Source: Saturnia japonica (lineage: Eukaryota; Arthropoda; Insecta; Lepidoptera; Saturniidae). From it: a stretch of DNA of 64,000 bases. Every line of letters begins with the position of its first letter. Within the stretch, counting starts at the first letter, position 1. Below are positions 39,401 through 46,609 of the stretch, one piece after another. The stretch lies in the NCBI GenBank assembly GCA_033032175.1, contig CM065326.1, positions 13,844,001 to 13,908,000 of the forward strand. The letters run 5' to 3'. The notes beneath the pieces were generated by a model, which made no database searches, was not told the origin of the DNA, and saw only the letters and a list, made by a program, of their open reading frames with translations. The position numbers and the translations under genes were made by a program.

Positions 39401-42400
39401 GTATGATTTAATTTGGTAAGCTATATAATAATAATTAGATGCAAATACCATATTAGTATTTAATTACCATGTTAATGTATGCTGTGTTAAGAGTAGTGAT
39501 CAATTTGAACAGTTGAATTTTGATATTGTAACTATTTTTGAGACCTACCTACTTTATTTTATATGTACTTATTTTGTTTTCACTTACCTTTAGTTTTTTT
39601 TGTTTATAGAATTTTCTAAAATTAAATTTATACTGACCTAAGAGTAATAACCAGTTCTCAAAAATGGATTCAGTAGTTATAAATCACTTACACAAAGATG
39701 AAATTATTCATGAACTGGCATTTCTGGGAATTTCAGTGAATCCAACAGCCAGCAGGGATGAAGTGAAAAGGCAGCTTCGACACGCGATTAAATTACCTAC
39801 TTTTGCTACCCCAGCCCGGAACACAGACACCGGCAAAGATCAGTCTGAAGAGGTAACACTTTGTATCTCAAAGGTGGCTGACTTAGAAGCTACAGTTAAA
39901 GGTAGTGAGCCGGTGAGTGCCGGCACAGCAAGAAGGATTAGGGCCAGGGCAAATTATTTACTTTTGCGCATATCAAGGATTGTTGGTGAGTCGGATGACT
40001 TGTCACCCTTGCGAGTTAGGTTGTCAAGTTTATTAAACAAATTTAATGTAGACACAAGCACTGATCCAGATGATAGCATTCATAGTGGTAAACCAACGAC
40101 ACTGGCAAGCCGATCACGTAGAGTAGTGGATGATGAGTTTAGATCTCTGCAAGGTAGTCCAGTTAGGGAGGTAGTGTATGTTAGGGATGCGCCTACGAAT
40201 TTAAGATCACTTAATATACGATTTGACGGCACCACGTGTGTCCGTGTCTTTATAGAGAGGCTAGAAGAACTTAGGCTAGCTCGACGCATCTCGGAATCAG
40301 ATGCCTTGACAGGTTTCACTGATGTCTTAGACAAATCGGCTTTAATATGGTTTAGGGACATTAAACATAATGTTAAATCATATCACGATTTACTACATTT
40401 ATTGCGTACTGATTTTGATCTTCCGGATTATGATTACAAGTTGCGGCAAGAGATACGCCAGCGTACTCAAGCTAGAGATGAGCCTATCACTCAGTACATC
40501 TCTATAATGCAGGCTATGTTTTCCCGTCTGAGTGTTGCCATGGATGAAGATAGCAGATTGGACACTATTATGCGTAACATTCGGCCTGTTTATAGCAGAG
40601 AGTTAGCACTTGTAGATGTTACATCGATCAGTCACCTCAAATCTTTATGCAAGAGGCTGGAACTTAACCAGGCCAAGACAGAATGTTTCAAGGAACCTCA
40701 TACACATAACTTCCAGGTGACAGCAGACTTGAACTCAAAGAGGAGCTCAGACTCACCACGTACATCGCGGAATAATCGCGTATCAACGGTGCAACGTCAA
40801 CAAGGATCTAACGCTGTGGAGTGTTTCCGCTGTGGATTCAAGGGACATATAGCTAGAATGTGCACACGGTCAAATAAAGTAGTATGCTTTGGTTGTGGGA
40901 AGGAAGGAGTGAGAAAGAATAAATGTAAGGTATGTACGTCATCGGAAAACTAGACGATCAGCGCTGGGCAAGACGACGACTGAGGCCCAGACAACTCCAA
41001 CATAATAGGAGCTCAGCGCTTTTTGATAAAGTAGAGGGCGACCTCAGGCCCTACTTAAAAATAAACCTTTTGCATCTAGAGGCATACGGACTTCTGGATA
41101 CTGGTGCTTTCGCCTCCATATTAGGGCATAACGCACATAAAACACTTTTGGATTTAGGTTTTAAAATTTTGAAAAGTAACACGATAAAGAGTGTCACAGT
41201 GGGTGATGGTACCCGACTGGATTGTATAGGAGTGATGCCATTACCTATTACCTATAAGGACGAAGTAAATGTCATCAGCTGCTATGTTGTTCCAGGGTTG
41301 CATGCAGATCTTATATTAGGGGTCGATTTTTGGCGTCAATTTAAGTTGGATAAAAACGTAGACTATGTCGCTGAAGTTAAGTTGATGGAAGGCAACGTTC
41401 CTCATCTAGGAATGCTGTCCAACGACCAGGGTCTTATTGACTACGAGTTGCTTTCAGCCGAGAGTCGAAGGGACCTGGAAGAGGTCATATCGAAATTCCA
41501 TTCCATCAGTACCGAACAAGTGGGTCTAGGGAGGACTTCGTTGATTAGTCACCGTATTGACACAGGGGGCCATCCCCCTATCAAACAGAGGTATTATCCG
41601 CTCTCCCCCGTAAAACAGGCATCCTTGGAAAAAGAATTAGATAAGATGCTTGAGATGGGAGTGGTGTCTCCATCGCATTCTCCTTGGAGTTCGCCAGTGG
41701 TCATGGTGGAGAAAGAGAATGGGACCATGCGTTTGTGCGTCGATTGTCGAAAGTTGAATTCCGTATCGAAGGCGGATGCATATCCACTTCCTTACATAAA
41801 TAATATTCTAGATCAGTTGAGGGACGCGCGTTATCTTAGCTTGATCGACTTGAGCGCCGCCTATTGGCAAATTCCATATGACAGCGAAGAGTCTGCCGAG
41901 AAAACCGCGTTCACGGTACCTAAGCGTGGTTTGTTTCAATTCAATGTAATGGCTTTTGGTTTAGTGGGAGCTTCTGCTACAATGCAGAGACTTATGGATC
42001 AACTTTTCGGACCTGAGTTTGACAATCGGGTGTTTTGTTATCAAGATGACATCATAGTGACATCCTCATCTTTTTCCGGGCATATCGAACTATTAAATAG
42101 GGTGTACGATAAGCTGGTAAGCGCCAACCTCACCATAAATGGTACAAAGTCCAAGTTCTGTAGGAATGAGCTCAAGTACCTTGGTTATGTAGTGGATGCC
42201 CGAGGTTTACATACAGACCAAGGCAAGATTGACGTCGTGCTCAATTACCCGACGCCAACATGTTCAAAGGATGTAAAAAGATTTATGGGAATGGCGGGAT
42301 GGTATCGCAGGTTTATTAACAACTTCTCTAAGATCAGCCGTCCGCTGAGTAAATTAACAGGCAAGAAAGTTGAGTTTGCGTGGTCAGCTGAAGCAGAATC

Positions 42401-45365
42401 TGCTTTCAATGCATTAAAGAGTGCTTTAGTTTCAGCGCCAATCCTGAAGTGCCCCGATTACAGCTTGCCTTTCACAATTCACACAGACGCATCTTCGTTT
42501 GCGTTAGGTGCCGTCCTTACTCAGAACCACGATGGTACGGAGCATCCCATAGCGTATTGTAGTAGGGTGTTAAACAAGAACGAGGTTAACTATAGCACGA
42601 CGGAGCGTGAATTGTTAGCCGTTATTTATGCTTTAGAGCAGTTTAGGACATACGTTGAAGGACAACGATGCAAGCTGGTGACGGACCATGCTTCACTTCT
42701 TTGGTTTAACAACTTGAAGAACCCATCAGGCAGGTTGGCTCGTTGGAGTATGAGACTTAGCCAGTTTAATTTCACTGTTGAGCATCGTAAGGGATGTGAG
42801 AATATTATTCCTGATGCACTTTCGCGAATACGTGTGGACGTGGTACGTCCGGTAGGACCGTTCTTAAGCGATACGTGGTATGAAACATTAAAGAAGCGGT
42901 GCCAGAACAAGCCTGAAAAGTATCCGAATTATTGTGTGCGCGATGACCTACTCTATCGGCACGTGAGGAATAAGTATGATCTGACTTCGGCCTATAGTTG
43001 GAAAATGGTGGTTCCCGAGGATAAACGAGCTGAAATTCTCGCTCGGTATCATGATGAGCCAGAGAGTGCACACCTTGGCGTCATGAAAACGCACAAACGA
43101 ATAGCCTTATATTACTATTGGCCGGATATGTACGCTGATGTGAAGAAGTATATAGAAAAGTGTGAGGTGTGTAAGCAGTATAAGCCGGTGAATGCGTCTC
43201 GACCAGGCCTAATGGGCCGTCCAAAGGAAGTAGATAAGCCCTTTGATAGTTTATCCTGTGATCTACTAGGACCATTTCCTAGCTCGAAGAAGCGGAACAG
43301 TTATTTGCTGGTTTGCTCCGACTATTTCAGCAAGTATGTGATGTTGCATCCCATGCGGACTGCAACAGCGGCTAATATAGTACATTACTTGGAGAATAGT
43401 ATCTTCTTAGTGCACGGAGTGTGTAAGACGATGTACGTCGATAATGGTCCCCAGTTCATCTCGAAGGAGTTTAGGGATTTAATGAATAAATATAAGGTTC
43501 CCTACATCAGGTACAACCCTCGATATCACCCGCAAGTAAATCAGGCTGAACGGGCGATTCGTAATATAGTTTGTGCCATAGCCTGTTATGTAAAATCAGA
43601 GCACAGAGCGTGGGATGAAAAGATTAGTAAAATACAGTGCGCTTTGAATACGGCCGTGCACGAAACAACAAAGTTCACACCCTATTTTTTGGTCCACGGG
43701 CGTGAGCATATTTTGGATGGGTCGTTGCACAAGGGAACGGACTCTCTCATTGGTAGGCAAGACATCCAAGTTTCAGACCCGCAGTCTTTAGCTGAAAATT
43801 TAGTTGAGTTACAGGCGATATTTAGTAAAGTAAAAGGTTTTTTGAAGAAAGCACATGAAAGAAATGCGCGCAACTATAATTTGCGTAAAAGAGATGTACA
43901 ACTACAGGTTGGTCAGATAGTCTACAAAAGAACGTTTTATCTTTCCAACGCTAGCAAGAACTTCACTGCCAAGTTGGCTCCGAAATTCATGAAGTGCGTT
44001 GTTGCAGCTAAGCTGTCTCCTCTTGTATATACGCTTAAGGATATGGATGGAAAGTCGTTGGGAAATTATCATATTAAGGATATTTTGAAGTAAGACTATG
44101 AGGATAGGGACGGACGACAAGCCTTGTTTCGTCTACAGTAATATTAATTGTGCTTTTGAAAAGAGGCAAGCTTCAGTTTTGTGTGGGTATGAGTGTTAGG
44201 TGAGGAATGAAACTATCAAAATTATAATACCGCGGATAATCCCTAGGCAAGTGTGAATGTGGAAGAATGTTAAGGTAGCTGCGCCAGTACTGAAAGCACA
44301 CACGTTTTTATTTGCTGTTTGAAAACTGTTCCTTCCGTTTTGTTGTATCTTGGTCTACCGGAACAACGATAGTAATTTATTAATCCTACACTTCTTTGCT
44401 TTGCCCTAATAGGAAGTTTTTTTGTATCGGTCATAATTATTATTTTGTCTTAAGACTTAGATGTTAGAACACGTGTTCATAGTACCTATGAGGTCCTCAA
44501 TCATATCTTTCAGTCAATAGTGAAGGCTGTATATGTTAGTTTTTATATCTCCACCAGTGGTGAAGGCTATATTTTTTATGATCAGTTCTAATCTTAGCAT
44601 CTTTGAAGGGAATTGTTTGGTAGGTAATTATTTATAAAATAGTCGATTACGGATTGTTAGTCTTGTCGGTTTCTTTGTTAGATTTTATTATTTTGGTTAG
44701 CATTTAAAGGTTTCCCTTTCAAGTTATAAAAAATGGGGAAAAATATAAATAGGGTTTTATATTTTTAGTTTAGGGAGGGGGTATTCTGTAGCAAAAAAAA
44801 TAAGAGCGGCTCAAAAGGCAGGGAGCGGGGTATCAAAAAGAAAAAGAAAAATGCGGCTGTCAAAAAAATAATAATAAAAAAGGAGGTGGACCTAAAAAAA
44901 AAGTCGAACGGAGGGTGACGGGAAAAGAAAAAAAAAGCGAGGGGGCTGGGACACGGACTTTTGGATAGACAAGTAGTGCTGGATCATGGGCACAAAAAGA
45001 GGAGCTGCCTTTTCGAGAATTATATGTTTCCATCCCTGCCGGACATAAAGCCAGGAAACCGAGATAAGTGGATATTTGTTTAATAAACCTTGTGACCCCA
45101 AGTGTGTTTTTCTTAAATACGATCCACCTGGGGTACAGCCGGCTCTACAGCATGGATTTTAACAAAGGCGCCCTGAGATTTATTGAGGTCATGAACTCTC
45201 GCCGGCGAGCTAGGCGGTGTTGTAGCCTGCTACACATTATATTAATTGTATAGATGTGTAATTTGCGGTTATGAAACAATAAATCCACTCACCAATGATA
45301 ACAACTTCTTTGTAAACAACATCCTTTGGTAAGCTGTGTAAACATGGTTTGGTACTGTCCTTCAT
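21431..45365 (-). CDS. OSGIN: OSGIN-type flavin monooxygenase-like protein (oxidative stress-induced growth inhibitor)
   Basis: Eight coding exons: 45365-45293, 31369-31264, 29932-29833, 25255-24977, 24605-24493, 24100-23931, 22929-22757, 22132-21431; 1716 nt, 571 residues (human OSGIN2 is about 505-549). All introns are GT/AG and every phase joins. Exon 1 ends VVII and exon 2 continues GNGPSG (25-30), the FAD-binding dinucleotide motif, across a 13.9-kb intron. Next come LAEGLEGRSQNP (exon 3) and HVVLGRGQAGGAW (124-136). Exon 7 has IVGSGVSAADAV (293-303), a second Rossmann motif. Exon 8 has GVFIGSKPDLFYL and the C-terminal LYALGPLTADNFVRFIPGGA typical of OSGIN. OSGIN1/2 are flavoprotein-like regulators linked to oxidative stress and cell death; the substrate is not established. 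Start chosen at 45365 because the frame closes at 45434. Exon 8 carries an acidic insert (PDDIEDYALRP). Intron 1 hosts the gypsy and pogo elements. Confidence 0.9.
22150..22640. repeat. diverged tandem repeat, about 232-bp unit, 2.1 copies
   Basis: TAGCGTCGCAAAAT starts at 22162 and 22394, and a third partial start is near 22597. Shared strings include GGATGGTTTAGTT, TGCAATTAACGT and GGTCTAGTT. Lies in OSGIN intron 7 next to the last exon. Confidence 0.7.
23602..23750 (-). mobile_element. Helitron 3' fragment
   Basis: Minus strand ends GCGGTTACAGCTAG followed by T. The 5' part is lost where a LINE C tail begins. Confidence 0.5.
23755..23865 (+). mobile_element. LINE family C 3' tail
   Basis: AAACTCGATTGAGTTCCTTCC and AGGCCCTAAATTGAATGAA match the 3' UTR of the copies at 32755 and 60755. 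Confidence 0.5.
24655..24735 (-). repeat. interspersed repeat Z fragment
   Basis: Contains CGACTGCGAAAAAGGAGGGT on the minus strand. Related copies: 30290-30470, 50480-50770, 57000-57165. Confidence 0.5.
24755..24945 (+). mobile_element. LINE family B, 3' end (in OSGIN intron 4)
   Basis: Encodes the last part of the LINE B ORF (IGDVLK.., NRRACM.., CxDRSRWKDVVF) with disruptions, then a GTGATTTATGTATGTATGTA tail. Other copies: 51250-52620, 53760-53955, 57735-57965. Confidence 0.6.
25290..25530 (-). repeat. interspersed repeat X, copy 3
   Basis: CCTGGTGTATCTTCGAAGTC and ATCATCCAAATCGGTTTATA as in the other copies; in OSGIN intron 3. Confidence 0.6.
25535..25640 (+). mobile_element. Helitron-like repeat head that feeds the 193-bp array
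   Basis: CCCCTCCGCGTTTGTCTGCC and CGAACGGATTTTCATACGGT match the start of the Helitron-like repeat at 31458-31689. The similarity runs into the first array unit (GTGATTCACGAGGAAGGT). Confidence 0.5.
25622..26779 (+). repeat. 193-bp tandem array, six copies
   Basis: The anchor ATCAATGGAC recurs at 25622, 25815, 26008, 26201, 26394 and 26587, always 193 bases apart. Units 2-6 look identical by eye; unit 1 differs at GGACGGAG/GGACAGAG and at its upstream junction. The unit's first 30 bases come from the adjacent Helitron-like repeat; the rest (for example TTATCGGGCTTTTGAGTTGG) is not seen elsewhere in the window. The array lies in OSGIN intron 3. Confidence 0.95.
27066..27245 (+). repeat. interspersed repeat 'ACTAGCGG', copy 2
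   Basis: ACTAGCGGCGCCCAATAATC, then GAACCTAAACAATGAGTATT and CACTTGCTGTCACTTTTC. Confidence 0.6.
27685..27885 (+). repeat. SINE-like repeat, family B
   Basis: Contains GCCTGATGGTAAGCGGC, GCTTGTAACACTACAG, GAGGAGCTTTGGAAACCCTA and GGTGGAAGTATTCCA. The same ~200-bp family is seen at 4616-4735, 49190-49285 and 63470-63665 (reverse). Confidence 0.6.
27890..28980. other. OSGIN intron 3, anonymous
   Basis: AT-rich intron sequence; no exon-like or repeat-family segment recognised. Confidence 0.35.
28985..29512 (+). mobile_element. non-autonomous Helitron
   Basis: Ends GCCGCGGGCTCAGCTAG followed by T. The body (GACCGATTTCGACGGGACTT, TGATAGATAGCTGATGATAT) is shared with the element at 59065-59554. 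The 5' end is approximate. Confidence 0.55.
29575..29790 (+). repeat. interspersed repeat X, copy 4 (reverse to copy 2)
   Basis: Contains CAACTTCTTTGTTTATGAAC and GGAAAGGGGATACCTC, the reverse complement of the other copies. Confidence 0.55.
30290..30470 (-). repeat. interspersed repeat Z
   Basis: ATATCCTATGTCACTC, CCATCAAGCCGTTTAGGCTA and CCATAACCCTCCTTTTGCGC, nearly the same order as at 57000-57165. Confidence 0.6.
30560..30830 (+). mobile_element. LINE 3' fragment, family D
   Basis: One frame reads TTTLWNELSPEIFPSRYDLV then FKKR, the usual C-terminal 'LWN.LP..' segment of insect non-LTR reverse transcriptase ORFs. It is followed by a 3' UTR with TTTCCATCAGGTGCGTCGCC. Confidence 0.55.
31458..31689 (+). 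mobile_element. short Helitron next to OSGIN exon 2
   Basis: Starts near GCCCCTCGCCGCGTCTGTCC and ends AGCCGCGGGCACAACTAG followed by T. Lies about 90 bases upstream of the exon 2 acceptor in intron 1. Confidence 0.55.
32120..32345 (-). repeat. tRNA-derived repeat, family C
   Basis: Minus strand: GCAATGATGGCTCAGTTGGT gives an A box and GTCGATTGAC a weak B box. The body has CTACCACCCTCAAGTTG and GGCAGCTGCACTTGAGAG. A partial copy in the same orientation lies at 63835-63965. Confidence 0.5.
32755..33275 (+). mobile_element. LINE family C, 3' fragment (in OSGIN intron 1)
   Basis: 32791-33024 encodes the reverse-transcriptase C-terminus: NISFLGNSVRFYNKIPKHIT then KFKDHVKQVFLSK. The 3' UTR has CCCGATCGAGTTTCTTACCG and ends GGCCTAAATTGTATAAAGAT. 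5'-truncated. Confidence 0.7.
33300..33640 (+). other. retroelement-like fragment, unassigned
   Basis: TATGTATGTTTGCCCACGC followed by AAAATCGGTTCAGTAGTTTT, wording seen in many insect repeats, with no ORF or end I can define. Confidence 0.25.
33690..33900 (-). repeat. interspersed repeat X, copy 5
   Basis: CCCTGGTGTATCTTCGAAGT and GAAATTAAAATGGGACCGC. Confidence 0.55.
34061..34605. mobile_element. MITE with long terminal inverted repeats
   Basis: Starts GGGTGGGCCAAATAAAACTT and its reverse end reads GGGTGGGCCAAAAAAAACTT. Both continue through a T-run to ATGAAAATATCGTCTGAGAT, giving inverted repeats of roughly 75 bases. TA flanks both sides (34059-60 and 34606-07). 545 bp, no ORF. The superfamily is not certain; TA duplication suggests Tc1/mariner. 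Confidence 0.7.
35300..35455 (+). repeat. (ATCA/ATCC)n low-complexity tract
   Basis: Imperfect iterations of AATCAATCCATC. Confidence 0.75.
35669..37786 (+). mobile_element. pogo/Tigger DNA transposon, defective, both ends present
   Basis: 2118 bp, TA-flanked (35667-68, 37787-88). Ends CAGTAATACCCCGCTTAGCG and, reversed, CAGTAATACCCCGCTTTACG. CENP-B-like DNA-binding domains and a DDE domain are encoded but interrupted. Lies in OSGIN intron 1, antisense to that gene. Confidence 0.9.
35995..37616 (+). pseudogene. pogo/Tigger transposase pseudogene
   Basis: MSPVKKKERKSVTLELKMKV meets TGA at 36058-60. The frame then continues through the first helix-turn-helix (GRDFGLSESTVRTIYKN), another stop (36265), and the CENP-B-type second DNA-binding domain (TRGWFHQFKQRSNLHN). 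The DDE domain starts with FNVDET (first Asp), then needs a frameshift near 36555 and another near 36770. It reads on as LLLANAPGH, where family members have LLLDNAPGH: the second catalytic Asp is Ala. QPMDQGAIANFK supplies the third Asp. The acidic tail ends QKTIDVFFRKK, a PIP-box-like motif. Two stops, two frameshifts and a missing catalytic residue make it inactive. Confidence 0.88.
38013..38318 (-). mobile_element. non-autonomous Helitron
   Basis: Minus strand ends GCCACGGACACAGCTAG followed by T. The 5' end near 38318 (CTATATACTAGACTTATAAC). Body has CCGAAACGGTTGGACCGATT. Confidence 0.55.
38372..38819 (+). repeat. 5' LTR of the gypsy element
   Basis: 448 bp, TGTAGC...GCTACA. A polyadenylation signal AATAAA lies at 38667-38672. 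A purine-rich first third precedes it; no clear TATA box. Confidence 0.95.
38826..38842 (+). other. candidate primer-binding site
   Basis: TGGCACCAACAACGTGG starts 6 bases after the 5' LTR; TGG complements the tRNA CCA end. I could not match it to a specific tRNA. Confidence 0.4.
38843..39663 (+). other. gypsy leader (untranslated)
   Basis: About 820 bases of AT-rich sequence between the LTR and gag with no long ORF; long for a gypsy leader. Confidence 0.5.
39664..40953 (+). CDS. gypsy Gag polyprotein
   Basis: 429 residues. The structural protein that assembles the retrotransposon particle. The central region (about 175-320) has the retrotransposon Gag capsid-like fold signature, with FDGTTCVRVFIERLEELRLA and a later DEPITQYISIMQAMF. 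The C-terminus carries a good CCHC zinc knuckle CFRCGFKGHIARMC (387-400), then a second CFGCGKEGVRKNKC (408-421) that lacks the histidine. ATG follows AAA. The stop TAG (40951-40953) overlaps the pol frame, which is -1 relative to gag, so Gag-Pol needs a frameshift. GGAAAAC directly before the stop is a candidate, though non-canonical, slip site. Confidence 0.92.
   Translation: MDSVVINHLHKDEIIHELAFLGISVNPTASRDEVKRQLRHAIKLPTFATPARNTDTGKDQSEEVTLCISKVADLEATVKGSEPVSAGTARRIRARANYLLLRISRIVGESDDLSPLRVRLSSLLNKFNVDTSTDPDDSIHSGKPTTLASRSRRVVDDEFRSLQGSPVREVVYVRDAPTNLRSLNIRFDGTTCVRVFIERLEELRLARRISESDALTGFTDVLDKSALIWFRDIKHNVKSYHDLLHLLRTDFDLPDYDYKLRQEIRQRTQARDEPITQYISIMQAMFSRLSVAMDEDSRLDTIMRNIRPVYSRELALVDVTSISHLKSLCKRLELNQAKTECFKEPHTHNFQVTADLNSKRSSDSPRTSRNNRVSTVQRQQGSNAVECFRCGFKGHIARMCTRSNKVVCFGCGKEGVRKNKCKVCTSSEN
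40932..44093 (+). CDS. gypsy Pol polyprotein (protease, RT, RNase H, integrase)
   Basis: 1053 residues, uninterrupted. The ATG at 40932 is only the first Met; the frame is open from 40929 and is probably entered by -1 frameshift from gag. Protease: LLDTGAFAS (Asp56) and LILGVDFW. Reverse transcriptase: LCVDCRKLN, LIDLSAAYW (first Asp near 306) and FCYQDDIIV near 368. RNase H: HTDASSFALGAVL, TTERELLAVI and a TDH motif. Integrase: the HHCC finger (HLGVMKTHKR ... CEVCKQYK, from about 709), then SCDLLGPF, YVDNGPQF and QAERAI as the D,D,E triad near 776, 837 and 871. All catalytic residues are present, so autonomous activity is plausible. Confidence 0.95.
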   Translation: MYVIGKLDDQRWARRRLRPRQLQHNRSSALFDKVEGDLRPYLKINLLHLEAYGLLDTGAFASILGHNAHKTLLDLGFKILKSNTIKSVTVGDGTRLDCIGVMPLPITYKDEVNVISCYVVPGLHADLILGVDFWRQFKLDKNVDYVAEVKLMEGNVPHLGMLSNDQGLIDYELLSAESRRDLEEVISKFHSISTEQVGLGRTSLISHRIDTGGHPPIKQRYYPLSPVKQASLEKELDKMLEMGVVSPSHSPWSSPVVMVEKENGTMRLCVDCRKLNSVSKADAYPLPYINNILDQLRDARYLSLIDLSAAYWQIPYDSEESAEKTAFTVPKRGLFQFNVMAFGLVGASATMQRLMDQLFGPEFDNRVFCYQDDIIVTSSSFSGHIELLNRVYDKLVSANLTINGTKSKFCRNELKYLGYVVDARGLHTDQGKIDVVLNYPTPTCSKDVKRFMGMAGWYRRFINNFSKISRPLSKLTGKKVEFAWSAEAESAFNALKSALVSAPILKCPDYSLPFTIHTDASSFALGAVLTQNHDGTEHPIAYCSRVLNKNEVNYSTTERELLAVIYALEQFRTYVEGQRCKLVTDHASLLWFNNLKNPSGRLARWSMRLSQFNFTVEHRKGCENIIPDALSRIRVDVVRPVGPFLSDTWYETLKKRCQNKPEKYPNYCVRDDLLYRHVRNKYDLTSAYSWKMVVPEDKRAEILARYHDEPESAHLGVMKTHKRIALYYYWPDMYADVKKYIEKCEVCKQYKPVNASRPGLMGRPKEVDKPFDSLSCDLLGPFPSSKKRNSYLLVCSDYFSKYVMLHPMRTATAANIVHYLENSIFLVHGVCKTMYVDNGPQFISKEFRDLMNKYKVPYIRYNPRYHPQVNQAERAIRNIVCAIACYVKSEHRAWDEKISKIQCALNTAVHETTKFTPYFLVHGREHILDGSLHKGTDSLIGRQDIQVSDPQSLAENLVELQAIFSKVKGFLKKAHERNARNYNLRKRDVQLQVGQIVYKRTFYLSNASKNFTAKLAPKFMKCVVAAKLSPLVYTLKDMDGKSLGNYHIKDILK
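44094..44786 (+). other. gypsy 3' untranslated region with polypurine tract
   Basis: No ORF: the element lacks env. A short motif AGTGAAGGCT is repeated twice (about 44518 and 44559). AGGGAGGGGG at 44772-44781, 5 bases before the LTR, is the likely plus-strand primer. Confidence 0.6.
44787..45234 (+). repeat. 3' LTR of the gypsy element
   Basis: 448 bp, one substitution from the 5' LTR. It is followed by CATT, the target duplication. Confidence 0.95.
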
Positions 45366-45439
45366 CTTTCTATATTTTCCTCGGTCTACAGCGTGCGACC
45401 TTATTGCCAGCTCTATACTTTTCTCCACCAATTATTAGT

Positions 45440-45720
45440 TATAGTCTTAGGTCCTTATTCTGAATAATACCGATAATTCAGACCGTTGTCACTGTTATCA
45501 ATCGATATATGTCGAATTCTTAATTCGATATCGACGAGTCTATAAGTAGTAGGATTTCTAAAATTCTTAAATGCAATTTCAATAAATACTTTTCACTTTT
45601 AAATATCACACGCAGTTTAAAGTCTTACGGACGTTTTTTTTTTTCTTTTTCCTTCTCACGTGTCTGCTGACGCGCAACGTTGCCGTTTTCTCTGTCAGAT
45701 TTTCGAAATTATGTCCAATT
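45440..45720 (-). promoter_or_regulatory. OSGIN upstream region
   Basis: Holds TGCTGACGCGCA (45665-45676, plus strand), resembling a Maf/CNC half-site, an E-box CACGTG (45658-45663) and the palindrome GCAACGTTGC (45674-45683), about 300 bases upstream of the OSGIN ATG. OSGIN1 is a known NRF2-responsive gene in mammals; the link here is inference. Confidence 0.3.
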
Positions 45721-46226
45721 TTCGACGTTCCACTCTACGAAGCCTTGTATATTGTTATAACCTGGAACAAAGAAAACGGTAGTGTTAAACAACACAACTC
45801 TATCATGTTATGTAAATAGATTCCATTGAATTGTAAATTGAATAAATTACAATAATTCGGAAGACATTTAAAAGAGCCGCTTCGAAGGTTTCCAAGATTA
45901 TAGAGTTATATTTAAAATTTATTGCTTTGATTCGTATAATATAGGCATATATATATTATATAGATACATATATAATTGACATAGGAAGTGGCAGTAGATA
46001 AAAAGGTCAAATTAATCTTCATTATAATCCAAGTTATCTTAATAAATTAAGTGCGCAATTCTTGTATTTAAGTAATTGGATTCTCGGAAACGACTCTAAC
46101 GATTTGGATGAAACTTTGCATTTAGATAATGTTTTACATTCCAAGTTTACCTAGATAGGTGTTTTTGTTTTTTTTGTCTATAAGACACCGAGCAAAGCTC
46201 GGTCGCCCGAATATTTATCCTACTAA
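45721..46226. other. no gene; hairpin motif
   Basis: Anonymous AT-rich DNA. ACCGAGCAAAGCTCGGT at 46187-46203 is a perfect inverted repeat, probably the end of a repeat element. Confidence 0.4.
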
Positions 46227-46609
46227 TCCTACTAATATAATAAATGTGAAAGTTTGTATGTTTGTTACACAATCATGTAAAAACTACTGAACGATTTTGG
46301 ATGAAATTTAGCACACAGATAGTCGTCTATAACCTGGAATAATACATAGGGTACTTTTTATCTTTGTAAAATCATAACTTAACGACTGTTATCCTACAAA
46401 TACAATACCCATCTATGATTTTTTTTTGCTTTGTCATGTTTGAAATCAGCTGGTGCACATGCAGTAATATAGCGGAGTGGTTGGGATCACGAAGAACATA
46501 CACATAGTGATAACCCCATCTATCTATGGTTTTCTTTTGGTTTGTCGTGTTCCGAGATCAATTTGCGTATATTCAATAGTACACAGACGAAGTCGCGGGT
46601 ACCAGCTAG
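46227..46609 (+). mobile_element. non-autonomous Helitron
   Basis: Starts TCCTACTAATATAATAAATG after A and ends GTCGCGGGTACCAGCTAG before T. Confidence 0.65.

Larger units (their letters stand above)
38372..45234 (+). mobile_element. complete Ty3/gypsy LTR retrotransposon
   Basis: 6863 bp with two 448-bp LTRs (38372-38819, 44787-45234) beginning TGTAGC and ending GCTACA. The target duplication is CATT on both sides (38368-71, 45235-38). Gag and Pol are open; no env ORF lies between pol and the 3' LTR. The LTRs differ at a single base (GGAAAACAAA vs GGAAAAGAAA), so the insertion is recent. PPT-like AGGGAGGGGG is just before the 3' LTR. The gag zinc knuckle and pol order (PR-RT-RH-IN) fix the superfamily; the clade (perhaps mdg3/Micropia-like) is a guess. 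It sits in OSGIN intron 1 in antisense orientation. Confidence 0.95.

Noticed and set aside
42626..44120. Antisense ORFs of 63-94 codons across pol
   Set aside because: Shadows of the 1053-residue Pol frame on the other strand.
44094..44786. Remnant env gene of an errantivirus
   Set aside because: No open frame or envelope-like text between pol and the 3' LTR.
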